The notes under the pieces: generated by a model
Told to the model about the DNA's origin: nothing
The model's input: only the letters and a program-made list of their open reading frames with translations
Databases searched by the model: none
Source of the DNA: Bacteroidota bacterium
GTDB taxonomy: Bacteria; Bacteroidota; Ignavibacteria; Tepidaquicellales; Tepidaquicellaceae
Assembly (NCBI GenBank): GCA_003519545.1
Contig: DOWN01000193.1
Span: 1-5,207 of the forward strand
Length of the DNA: 5,207 nucleotides
Direction of reading: 5' to 3'
Position numbers and translations under genes: made by a program
Part shown: piece after piece, positions 1-5,145 of the stretch
How positions within the stretch are numbered: the stretch's first letter is position 1
How the letters are laid out: each line of letters starts with the position of its first letter

Positions 1-1
1 C

Positions 2-607
2 AACAATACTTCAACAAGCAATAATACTCAGACAACAAACACAACAACAAATACTCAAACACAAACAAAAGATTCAGTTGTCACACAAGACACTGCTAAA
101 AAGGACGGTACAAAAGTGGAAGAAAACAAAGATAAAAAATCATCCGGTGACATAGTGAATATGAAAACCTCAATGGGTGATATAAAAATTAAATTATATA
201 CAGATAAAGCACCTATCACAGCGGGTAATTTTAAATCATTAGTTGAAAAAGGATTTTATGATGGTGTTATTTTTCACAGAGTGATAGACGGCTTTATGAT
301 TCAAGGCGGAGATCCTACAGGAACAGGAAGAGGTGACGGAAAAACTCCAACTATTAAAGATGAATTTGGTCCCGGTTTGAAACATGACAGAAAAGGAATT
401 TTATCAATGGCTAATGCCGGTCCAAATACAGGTTCATCACAGTTCTTTATCACTCTGGATGCAACTCCATGGCTTGACGGTAAACATGCAATTTTTGGTG
501 AAGTTATTGAAGGTATGTCAGTTGTTGAAAAAATCGGTAAAACAAAAACCGGTCCCGGAGACAGACCTGTAACTGAAGTGAAAATGGTTAAAGTTACAAT
601 GGACTAA
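2..607 (+). CDS. Cyclophilin-type peptidyl-prolyl cis-trans isomerase, 5'-truncated, with Thr/Asn/Gln-rich N-terminal linker
   Basis: Catalyses cis-trans isomerisation of Xaa-Pro bonds, helping proteins fold. Numbering from the in-frame GTG at 116, the cyclophilin domain runs from about residue 15 to 163. It keeps the active site: FHR (R55), F60, M61, Q63, then MANAGPN (A99, N100), SSQFF (Q109, F111), W119 and H124. It is a compact single-domain bacterial cyclophilin with a complete C-terminus. The frame has no stop back to the window edge, so the GTG is probably not the start. The 38 upstream codons give a low-complexity stretch rich in Thr, Asn, Gln and Ser, then a charged Lys/Asp segment. 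Such a linker is typical behind a signal peptide or lipoprotein anchor, so I infer an exported, possibly membrane-tethered enzyme whose N-terminus lies outside the window. A strong terminator follows, so it ends its transcription unit. The domain call is very secure; the export inference is moderate. Confidence 0.95.
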   Translation, partial: NNTSTSNNTQTTNTTTNTQTQTKDSVVTQDTAKKDGTKVEENKDKKSSGDIVNMKTSMGDIKIKLYTDKAPITAGNFKSLVEKGFYDGVIFHRVIDGFMIQGGDPTGTGRGDGKTPTIKDEFGPGLKHDRKGILSMANAGPNTGSSQFFITLDATPWLDGKHAIFGEVIEGMSVVEKIGKTKTGPGDRPVTEVKMVKVTMD

Positions 608-636
608 TATTATTAGTTTTAATTTTTTAAAATTAT

Positions 637-668
637 CAAAAACAGGGCTATATGCCCTGTTTTTTTTT
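637..668 (+). terminator. Intrinsic terminator of the cyclophilin gene
   Basis: A perfect 7-bp stem, ACAGGGC (642-648) with GCCCTGT (654-660), encloses the 5-base loop TATAT and is followed by a run of T. The A run before it can pair with the T run and lengthen the stem. It begins about 30 bases after the cyclophilin stop and separates that gene from the sigma-factor operon. The A/T symmetry means it could also work on the other strand, but no minus-strand gene is nearby. Confidence 0.9.
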
Positions 669-680
669 ATTATATTTTTG

Positions 681-708
681 CGACTTTTTACCCCCCATTT
701 ACGTCTAA
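681..708 (+). promoter_or_regulatory. Candidate ECF-type promoter of the sigma-factor operon
   Basis: CGACTT (681-686) and TCTAA (704-708) are separated by 17 bases, with CGTC beginning at 702. This resembles the sigma-E/ECF pattern GAACTT, 16-17 bases, TCTGA, and the CGTC-type -10 element of many ECF sigma factors. The spacer holds a run of six C, conspicuous in AT-rich DNA. A start near 714 would give a leader of about 34 bases before the sigma gene at 748. Because the first gene downstream is itself an ECF sigma factor, autoregulation is the natural reading. This is inferred from sequence resemblance only. Confidence 0.5.
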
Positions 709-726
709 TAGATATATTTCCGGAAT

Positions 727-738
727 TGTAAGCTTACA
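727..738. promoter_or_regulatory. 12-bp palindrome in the sigma-operon leader
   Basis: TGTAAGCTTACA is a perfect palindrome, 9 bases upstream of the sigma-factor start and just downstream of the predicted transcription start. It could be an operator or a small hairpin in the leader that affects translation. A 12-bp palindrome is expected by chance in several kilobases of AT-rich DNA, so only its position is suggestive. Confidence 0.25.
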
Positions 739-747
739 TTTATATTA

Positions 748-1332
748 ATGATAACTGATTCAAATGAATTTTTTGAATATTTAAAACCTGTTTATTCTGA
801 TTGTATCAGGTTTTGTAAATATCTGACAAAAGATTTGAATAAATTTAACTATGAGGATGTTTTTCAGCAGTCAATGCTAATTGCCTGTGAAAAATTTAAT
901 ACTTTGATTGATAAATCGAAATTCAAATCATGGATGTTTACAATTATTTTAAGAGAATCTAAAAATTTTTACAGAAAAAATTTTTGGAGAAAATTTATAT
1001 CAATTGAAGATTCTCCGGAAACTCTTAATCTTGAATATACTCAGGATACTATTGAAGATATTGATAAAAAAAATTTGTTAATAACGGCTTTGAACAAACT
1101 GTCAAAAAAAGAAAAAGAATCAATTTTGCTTTTTGAACTGGGCGGATTTTCTATTGAAGAAATTAAAGATATTCAAAATGAAAAAAGTTTATCTTCAGTT
1201 AAATCAAGATTAAGCAGTAGCAGAAAAAAACTTCTACATTTTATAATTAAAAATAAAACTGATTATAACAGCAACAACAGGGAGACATTGGAAGATGAAA
1301 CAATCAAAATATTACAAAGAACAAATGGATGA
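748..1332 (+). CDS. ECF-family RNA polymerase sigma factor
   Basis: A 194-residue group 4 (ECF) sigma factor that would direct RNA polymerase to a small set of promoters. Region sigma2 spans about residues 13-80. It includes EDVFQQSMLIACEKF (36-50, the region 2.1-2.2 core-binding helices) and FKSWMFTIILRESKNFYRK (59-77, the -10 recognition helices). After an acidic linker (about 85-108), sigma4 spans about 109-166, with LSKKEKESILLFELGGFS and the helix-turn-helix end SSVKSRLSSSRKKLL (149-163) for -35 binding. No sigma3 and no long N-terminal region, as expected for ECF factors. The ATG at 748 lacks a clear Shine-Dalgarno but fits the domain start. The 3' end overlaps the next gene by 38 bases (8 if that gene starts at 1325), so the two are translationally coupled. 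A candidate ECF promoter lies upstream, suggesting it switches on its own operon. The family is secure; the regulon and signal are unknown. Confidence 0.93.
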   Translation: MITDSNEFFEYLKPVYSDCIRFCKYLTKDLNKFNYEDVFQQSMLIACEKFNTLIDKSKFKSWMFTIILRESKNFYRKNFWRKFISIEDSPETLNLEYTQDTIEDIDKKNLLITALNKLSKKEKESILLFELGGFSIEEIKDIQNEKSLSSVKSRLSSSRKKLLHFIIKNKTDYNSNNRETLEDETIKILQRTNG

Positions 1333-2230
1333 CAAAAATTTAAAAAAATATTTTGATGAAGTTAGAAATGAAAACTATGATAAGACATTCAATAAAACAA
1401 AATATTTTATTTTGGAAAAATCTCAAAATTCAGAACAAATGAAACTCACAGATAAAATAAAAAATTTATTTCTCCTCAATAAATTGAAATTAGCAATAGT
1501 TGTAATGATAGCATTGTTCGTTGCGGCGTGCAACTATCCGGTTAATTCAGTAAATACACTCGGATATTTGGTGACTTTTAATTCCGGCAAGGAAAATGTT
1601 CAGATGATTTCAAAAGAAATTGAAAAATTAATTTTGAACAACACTTACTCATTAAAAATTAATAAATCAAAAGAAAACCCTGAACATACTGCGGAATTTT
1701 ATCTTATGTTGCAAAACACTAACGAACAGGATGCAAGAATAATTCAGAATAAAATCGGTTTGATTTCAGGAGTTGAAAATCTGAATCTGACCGCATTAAC
1801 CGAGTCACATTCTCAACCGGTATATGCTTATGCTTTAAAGAATTTTTTGAATCTTAATATTGATCCTTCAAATAAATCAAATGAATCTTTAACACAGGAA
1901 ATTAATAATAATTTAAAACAAGCCGGAATGGTTAACACTAGTGTTAAAGTTGTTGATGATTCGGGGAAAAGAAGATTAATACTGGAAAATTTAGGTGCGG
2001 AGGATAATTTTGAAATTAAACTCGGTGATGATAAAACTATGGATGTTATGAAAATAAGACAATTAAAATCGGGTGATTTAAACACTGAAACAATAAAAAC
2101 CGAAGAGGAAATGAGAGAAAAAGTAAAACAGGAAAACCCTGACTTGAAAGATGATGATATAAAAATTATAAAAGAAAAAGATGAAAATGGAAAAGATGTT
2201 TTTAAAGTAGAAATTTCAAAAGAAGATTAA
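1295..2230 (+). CDS. Single-pass membrane protein, probable anti-sigma factor of the adjacent ECF sigma
   Basis: I recognise no named family; the role is inferred from position and topology. The 311-residue product has a charged N-terminal segment (1-60), one hydrophobic segment (about 64-83, core LAIVVMIALFVAAC), and a large hydrophilic C-terminal region expected outside the inner membrane. That layout, directly behind and overlapping an ECF sigma gene, is classic for a membrane anti-sigma factor: the cytosolic part holds the sigma, the outer part senses. No HxxxCxxC zinc motif is seen, so any anti-sigma domain is not of the ZAS type. The last 45 residues are very rich in Glu, Lys and Asp. 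The ATG at 1295 has AGGGAG (1279-1284) at good spacing. The ATG at 1325 (residue 11) would overlap the sigma stop as ATGGATGA and is a real alternative. The segment ends in VAAC (76-79), which fits a lipobox, so a lipoprotein starting near Met49 is another possibility. The next gene begins 10 bases downstream. Confidence 0.75.
   Translation: MKQSKYYKEQMDDKNLKKYFDEVRNENYDKTFNKTKYFILEKSQNSEQMKLTDKIKNLFLLNKLKLAIVVMIALFVAACNYPVNSVNTLGYLVTFNSGKENVQMISKEIEKLILNNTYSLKINKSKENPEHTAEFYLMLQNTNEQDARIIQNKIGLISGVENLNLTALTESHSQPVYAYALKNFLNLNIDPSNKSNESLTQEINNNLKQAGMVNTSVKVVDDSGKRRLILENLGAEDNFEIKLGDDKTMDVMKIRQLKSGDLNTETIKTEEEMREKVKQENPDLKDDDIKIIKEKDENGKDVFKVEISKED
1932..1947. repeat. 16-bp perfect palindrome inside the probable anti-sigma gene
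   Basis: TTAACACTAGTGTTAA reads the same on both strands and lies in the coding sequence for residues about 213-218 (VNTSVK). It could be an intragenic protein-binding site, but one such palindrome is not far beyond chance in 5 kb of AT-rich DNA. Confidence 0.3.
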
Positions 2231-2240
2231 AAAAATAAAA

Positions 2241-3638
2241 ATGAAAATTTTATTGTTAATTTTATTATTTCCCCTCATAACTTTTGCTGCTGACATAAAT
2301 AAAAATCTGGAAAAATATCTTGATGAGTGTTACAAAGAGAAATTATTTTCGGGTACAGTCTTAATTCTAAAAGATTTTAAACCTGTCTTTGAAAAATCTT
2401 ACGGATATAGCAATGTCAATTCCGGTGAACTAAATTCATCTGACACTAAATATAATATTGCTTCAATTGGAAAGACATTTACTTTAACTTTAATCTTAAA
2501 ACTTTATGAAGAAGGTAAATTAAAATTAGATGATAAGTTATCTGATTATTTAGATTTATTCAAACAGGACAAATTTAAAGATATCACAATCAGACATTTG
2601 ATAACCCATACATCCGGATTAGGTGATTTTATAAATAGAGATCTTATAGAAAATAAATCTAAAATTAAATCTTTAGATGATATAATAGAAATTATTTCCC
2701 ATGAGGAACTTGAGTTTAAACCTGGTACAGGGAAAAAATATTCAAATTCAGGGTATTGCTTATTAGGAGGAATCATAGAAAAAGTTACAGGTAAAAAATA
2801 TAAAGATTATCTTACGGAAATTATTTTTGATAATCTTAAAATGGAAAATTATTTTTATGGTTTTCCTGATGAGAAAATAAATTTAAAAGCGACCGGATAT
2901 ATGCAGGATATAAAAGGGAATTTAAGACCGGTTGATAATATGCTTATCGGATCGAATCCTGCCGGAGGTGTTTATGTTACTGTTAATGATATGATAAAAT
3001 TTAATTATTCATTATTTAATGATAACAAATTACTGAAGGATGAAAACAAATTATTACTTCTAACTGAACTGAATGAAGGCAAAGATAAATCGTTTGCTGA
3101 GTTAATTAAAAATCCAAACTTCAGCACTTTTTTAGCAGGTGGTTCACCCGGTTTTAATGCATTATATTTCATATCTCCGGCTGAAGGTTATACAGGTTTT
3201 ATTTTTACGAATTTAGATAATGCTGCAGAAAGAATTGAAAAAGGTATTGTCCAGATATTAAGAGGTAAAGAGCCGGATTTACCTGTGAAACCAATTGGAA
3301 GATATTTATATGACAAATTAAATGAAAGAGGGAAAGATTATTTTGTAAGTAATATTAAAAATATTGTTAATGAAGGAAATTTTAATTTAGATTGGGATGG
3401 ATTATTGAACAACGCAGGTTATCAGTTTTTAAACAACGGGTTGAATGAAGAAGCAATTGCAATTTTTAAATTAAATGTAGAATATTTCCCCGGTGTTGCT
3501 AATTGTTATGATAGTTTGGCTGAAGCTTATTTAATATCCGGAAATAAATCTGAAGCAAAAAAATATTATGAGATGGCTTTAAATTTAGATCCGGATAATA
3601 AAAATATTAAGAAAGCAATTGAATCTTTGAATCAATAA
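2241..3638 (+). CDS. Secreted class C beta-lactamase-fold serine hydrolase with C-terminal TPR repeats
   Basis: A 465-residue enzyme of the penicillin-binding-protein / class C beta-lactamase superfamily (Pfam Beta-lactamase type), which includes D-amino peptidases, esterases and DD-peptidases. Residues 1-17 form a signal peptide (MKILLLILLFPLITFA, then ADIN), so it acts beyond the inner membrane. The catalytic domain spans about 20-345. It has the nucleophile motif SIGK (S75, K78), the helix-associated LITHTSGL (120-127), and YSN (Y167, N169) as the YxN motif. The third motif, usually HxG before GGxPGF, reads LAG (298-300) in FLAGGSPGF, so the usual His is missing. After a linker, two TPR-like helical pairs occupy about 385-463 (AGYQFLNNGLNEEAIAIFK; LAEAYLISGNKSEAKKYYE, ending ALNLDPDN), probably for protein binding. 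The gene starts 10 bases after the probable anti-sigma gene, so it is the likely effector of the operon. Substrate cannot be told from sequence, and beta-lactam resistance should not be assumed. Confidence 0.9.
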   Translation: MKILLLILLFPLITFAADINKNLEKYLDECYKEKLFSGTVLILKDFKPVFEKSYGYSNVNSGELNSSDTKYNIASIGKTFTLTLILKLYEEGKLKLDDKLSDYLDLFKQDKFKDITIRHLITHTSGLGDFINRDLIENKSKIKSLDDIIEIISHEELEFKPGTGKKYSNSGYCLLGGIIEKVTGKKYKDYLTEIIFDNLKMENYFYGFPDEKINLKATGYMQDIKGNLRPVDNMLIGSNPAGGVYVTVNDMIKFNYSLFNDNKLLKDENKLLLLTELNEGKDKSFAELIKNPNFSTFLAGGSPGFNALYFISPAEGYTGFIFTNLDNAAERIEKGIVQILRGKEPDLPVKPIGRYLYDKLNERGKDYFVSNIKNIVNEGNFNLDWDGLLNNAGYQFLNNGLNEEAIAIFKLNVEYFPGVANCYDSLAEAYLISGNKSEAKKYYEMALNLDPDNKNIKKAIESLNQ

Positions 3639-3647
3639 AATAGATTA

Positions 3648-4145
3648 TTAATTGTTTTCATCAGCGGATGGTCCATATATAGATGGAAGAGGTATATTTA
3701 ATAATCTAAGATAAACAGTTAATTGACCTCTGTGATGATAAAGATGGTTAAAACAAAATCCTCTTAATGCCTGAATTTTAGGCATTGCAAAATAAATAGT
3801 TTCCCCGTTTCTAAATGTCCACGTTTTCATAAAATTTTCATCTGATGAATTTTGAATTGAAGTTTTTGCATTTTTAACACTTTCGTCATAAAATTTCAAA
3901 AGGTCTTCAGTTGTACCTTCTTCTTTTGGTATGTAAGGTGTTTTTACAAAATCGTATTCATCTCGATCCAAAGTATCAGAAACCCATTCGGATATTTCTG
4001 CAACGTGAAATGCAAGTTTACCTAACGACATTGATTTTTCATGAGGTTTCCAGTTCCATTTATCCATAGGAACTCTTTCGAGTAATCTTCTCGTAGAGTC
4101 TGCCTCATGATTAAACTCACCTAAGAATGATTGATTAATTGACAT
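3648..4145 (-). CDS. DinB/YfiT-like metal-dependent four-helix-bundle protein
   Basis: A 165-residue protein of the DinB superfamily, whose members are putative metal-dependent enzymes. Some characterised relatives are thiol-dependent transferases (bacillithiol or mycothiol) and many have no known reaction. The metal-binding histidines are in place: H47 in LAFHVAEISEW and H134 and H138 in FNHLYHHRGQ, followed by the typical LTVYLRLLNIPLPSIYGPS ending. The N-terminus (FLGEFNHEADSTRRLLERVP) and the WNWKPHEKSMSLGKLA stretch are also characteristic. Length is normal and no signal peptide is seen, so it should be cytosolic. The ATG at 4145 lacks a clear Shine-Dalgarno. It converges on the hydrolase gene with 9 bases between stop codons and no recognisable terminator between them, so transcripts probably overlap. 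It may also receive read-through from the tRNA-like RNA upstream. Family secure, function unknown. Confidence 0.92.
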   Translation of the reverse strand: MSINQSFLGEFNHEADSTRRLLERVPMDKWNWKPHEKSMSLGKLAFHVAEISEWVSDTLDRDEYDFVKTPYIPKEEGTTEDLLKFYDESVKNAKTSIQNSSDENFMKTWTFRNGETIYFAMPKIQALRGFCFNHLYHHRGQLTVYLRLLNIPLPSIYGPSADENN

Positions 4146-4218
4146 AGTATTTTGGTTTAATTTTAAATTGCAAATTAAATCATATACTATAATTATTTAA
4201 GGTAAAAATTATTCCCAT

Positions 4219-4247
4219 AAAAAAGCCGCTCCTCTCACAAAGCGGCT
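4219..4247 (-). terminator. Intrinsic terminator of the tRNA-like RNA unit
   Basis: On the minus strand AGCCGCT (4247-4241) pairs perfectly with AGCGGCT (4230-4224) around a 10-base loop, followed by a run of T (4223-4219). The T run exists only in the minus direction; the plus side continues CTTTCTG. It lies about 40 bases after the tRNA-like 3' end and between that RNA and the DinB-like gene, so it most likely ends the RNA transcript. Confidence 0.85.
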
Positions 4248-4272
4248 CTTTCTGTTAATGCACTTAATATGG

Positions 4273-4286
4273 AACCTCAAACCTCA
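4273..4286. repeat. Two tandem 7-base units in the RNA trailer
   Basis: AACCTCA occurs twice head to tail (4273-4279 and 4280-4286), reading TGAGGTT twice on the minus strand just after the tRNA-like 3' end. It may be incidental. Confidence 0.35.
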
Positions 4287-4288
4287 GC

Positions 4289-4428
4289 TGTAGGGGAAGG
4301 ATTCGAACCTTCATGGGGCGGTTAGCCCTGCAAATATGAGATTATTAATCTCAGCAAAATTCAGAATTTCTCCCGAACTCCCCACCCTCGAGACCGGAGG
4401 GTATGTCTGCCTTTTTCACCACCCTACA
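4289..4428 (-). tRNA. tRNA-like RNA, leucine-type D-arm, about 72-nt variable region, no normal anticodon loop
   Basis: Read on the minus strand, TGTAGGG (4428-4422) pairs perfectly with CCCTACA (4295-4289) as a 7-bp acceptor; C4429 and G4288 could add an eighth pair. The T-arm is canonical: GAAGG, loop TTCGAAT, CCTTC (4312-4296). The D-arm, TGGTGAAAAAGGCAGACAT (4421-4403), follows the tRNA-Leu pattern with a 3-bp stem and GG in the loop. CCCTC/GAGGG (4401-4397, 4389-4385) closes a 7-base loop, CGGTCTC, which would read GTC but has G where U33 is nearly universal. The variable region (4384-4313) is about 72 nt. TGGGG/CCCCA closes its base, and it contains the hairpin TGAGATT-AAT-AATCTCA (4353-4337). 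Position 73 is G, not the A expected for Leu, and CCA is not encoded. It is far richer in GC than its surroundings, as structured RNAs are in AT-rich genomes. I infer a derived tRNA or regulatory tRNA mimic; ordinary decoding is doubtful. That it is tRNA-shaped is secure; its function is not. Confidence 0.75.
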
Positions 4429-4443
4429 GTATTTTTAAGAACG

Positions 4444-4467
4444 ATTAACTTAATCAATTAAGTTAAT
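4444..4467. promoter_or_regulatory. Perfect inverted repeat with 11-bp arms, candidate operator
   Basis: ATTAACTTAAT (4444-4454) and ATTAAGTTAAT (4457-4467) are exact reverse complements separated by CA. The site begins 1 base after the predicted -7 element of the minus-strand promoter and covers the expected transcription start, where a repressor would block it. It lies about 110 bases from the divergent Lrp/AsnC gene, making that regulator one candidate binder. AT-only content apart from the central bases makes a terminator unlikely. Confidence 0.55.
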
Positions 4468-4468
4468 A

Positions 4469-4500
4469 CAAAATTAAAGAAAATAACGATTCATTGCAAA
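4469..4500 (-). promoter_or_regulatory. Candidate Bacteroidota-type promoter for the tRNA-like RNA
   Basis: On the minus strand TTTG (4500-4497) is followed after 20 bases by TAATTTTG (4476-4469), an exact match to the Bacteroidota housekeeping consensus TAnnTTTG with its TTTG element at close to the usual spacing. Transcription would start near 4463, giving a leader of about 35 bases before the tRNA-like 5' end. AT-rich DNA yields such matches by chance, but both elements, spacing and placement agree. Confidence 0.5.
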
Positions 4501-4576
4501 TGTAATATTAATCTACAGAAATTTTTATTATATTGTTAATAAAATATAATATTTATTGCAAAATTAATAAAAATCT

Positions 4577-5047
4577 ATGAAAAATAAAGAGTTAAATTAT
4601 CAAATTGACAAACTTGATTTAGACATAATTTCTTTGCTTATGCAAGATGCTACCATACCTTATACTGAAATTGCAAAAAAGTTGATTGTTTCAGGCGGAA
4701 CAATTCACGTCAGACTTAAAAAATTAAAAGAGATGGGAGTTGTTAAAGGTTCACAGTTAATCATTGACCCTACAAAAATGGGATATGACATCTGTGCGTT
4801 CATTGGAGTATATCTGGAAAAAGGTTCATTGTATCATTCTGTCGCAAAAGAGTTATCAAAGTTTCCTGAAGTGGTGGAATTACATTATACAACCGGTATT
4901 TATTCAATGTTTGCAAAACTGCTTTGTAAAAACACACAAAATCTCAGAGAAGTTTTGAATGAAAAAATCCAATCAGTGAAAGGTATTCAGCGAACAGAAA
5001 CGTTTATCTCCCTCGAAGAAACTATGCGTCGCCAAGCCGGAATTTAA
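4577..5047 (+). CDS. Lrp/AsnC-family transcriptional regulator
   Basis: A 156-residue DNA-binding regulator of the feast/famine family, which usually forms dimers and octamers and responds to amino acids or related metabolites. The N-terminal winged helix-turn-helix covers about residues 10-62 (LDLDIISLLMQDATIPYTEIAKKL, then GGTIHVRLKKLKEMGVV with the recognition helix at about 38-51). The RAM ligand-binding domain covers about 70-150 (YDICAFIGVYLEKG, VVELHYTTGIYSMFAKLLC, LNEKIQSVKGIQRTETFISLEE). Length is typical and both domains are intact. The ligand-pocket TTGIYS lacks the Asp seen in E. coli Lrp, which in my reading is common in Bacteroidota members. The ATG at 4577 fits the family start; no Shine-Dalgarno is visible and no promoter could be fixed in the very AT-rich 4501-4576. 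It is divergent from the tRNA-like RNA, and a perfect inverted repeat lies between, so it may control itself or that RNA. Confidence 0.95.
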   Translation: MKNKELNYQIDKLDLDIISLLMQDATIPYTEIAKKLIVSGGTIHVRLKKLKEMGVVKGSQLIIDPTKMGYDICAFIGVYLEKGSLYHSVAKELSKFPEVVELHYTTGIYSMFAKLLCKNTQNLREVLNEKIQSVKGIQRTETFISLEETMRRQAGI

Positions 5048-5070
5048 AATTGAAAATTCATTTAAATTTT
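5041..5070 (+). terminator. Weak AT-only hairpin at the end of the Lrp/AsnC gene
   Basis: AATTTAAA (5041-5048) and TTTAAATT (5061-5068) are reverse complements around a 12-base loop, followed by two T. The stem has no GC pair and overlaps the stop codon, so termination here would be weak; other proteins or a distant site may end the transcript. Confidence 0.25.
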
Positions 5071-5145
5071 ATACTTATTATATTAAATTAAATAAAAACT
5101 TTAATTGCAACTCTCACTTGAATTACCTGGAAATATAGAGACCTC

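Noticed and set aside
384..572. Plus-strand frame-shifted reading frame inside the cyclophilin gene
   Set aside because: It overlaps the conserved active-site region in a different frame; same situation for the frame at 4764-4958 inside the Lrp/AsnC gene.
691..696. Run of six C as a phase-variation tract
   Set aside because: Too short for typical slipped-strand variation and there is only one; it is noted as a feature of the promoter spacer only.
1828..2085. Minus-strand reading frame of 85 codons opposite the probable anti-sigma gene
   Set aside because: Mirror of a well-supported coding region, low-complexity Ser/Leu/Phe content, no family features.
2546..2776. Minus-strand reading frame of 76 codons opposite the hydrolase gene
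   Set aside because: Lies across the conserved catalytic domain on the other strand; shows no domain of its own.
4312..4420. Short reading frames through the tRNA-like RNA (a GTG frame of 22 codons from the D-arm; a 14-codon frame from GCT ending at a TGA by the T-arm)
   Set aside because: No ribosome binding site, no resemblance to a tag peptide, and the sequence is explained by base pairing.
4289..4428. tmRNA (ssrA) or selenocysteine tRNA
   Set aside because: At 140 nt it is too short for tmRNA, has a normal D-arm and anticodon-type stem, lacks the G3-U70 alanine signal and any familiar tag. For tRNA-Sec there is no TCA in the loop and the D-stem is 3 bp.
4167..4563. ATTGCAAA occurring at 4167, 4493 and 4555 as a possible shared operator
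   Set aside because: The 8-mer or close forms also occur inside genes in this AT-rich window (for example near 3783 and 4670), so it is not specific to regulatory positions.
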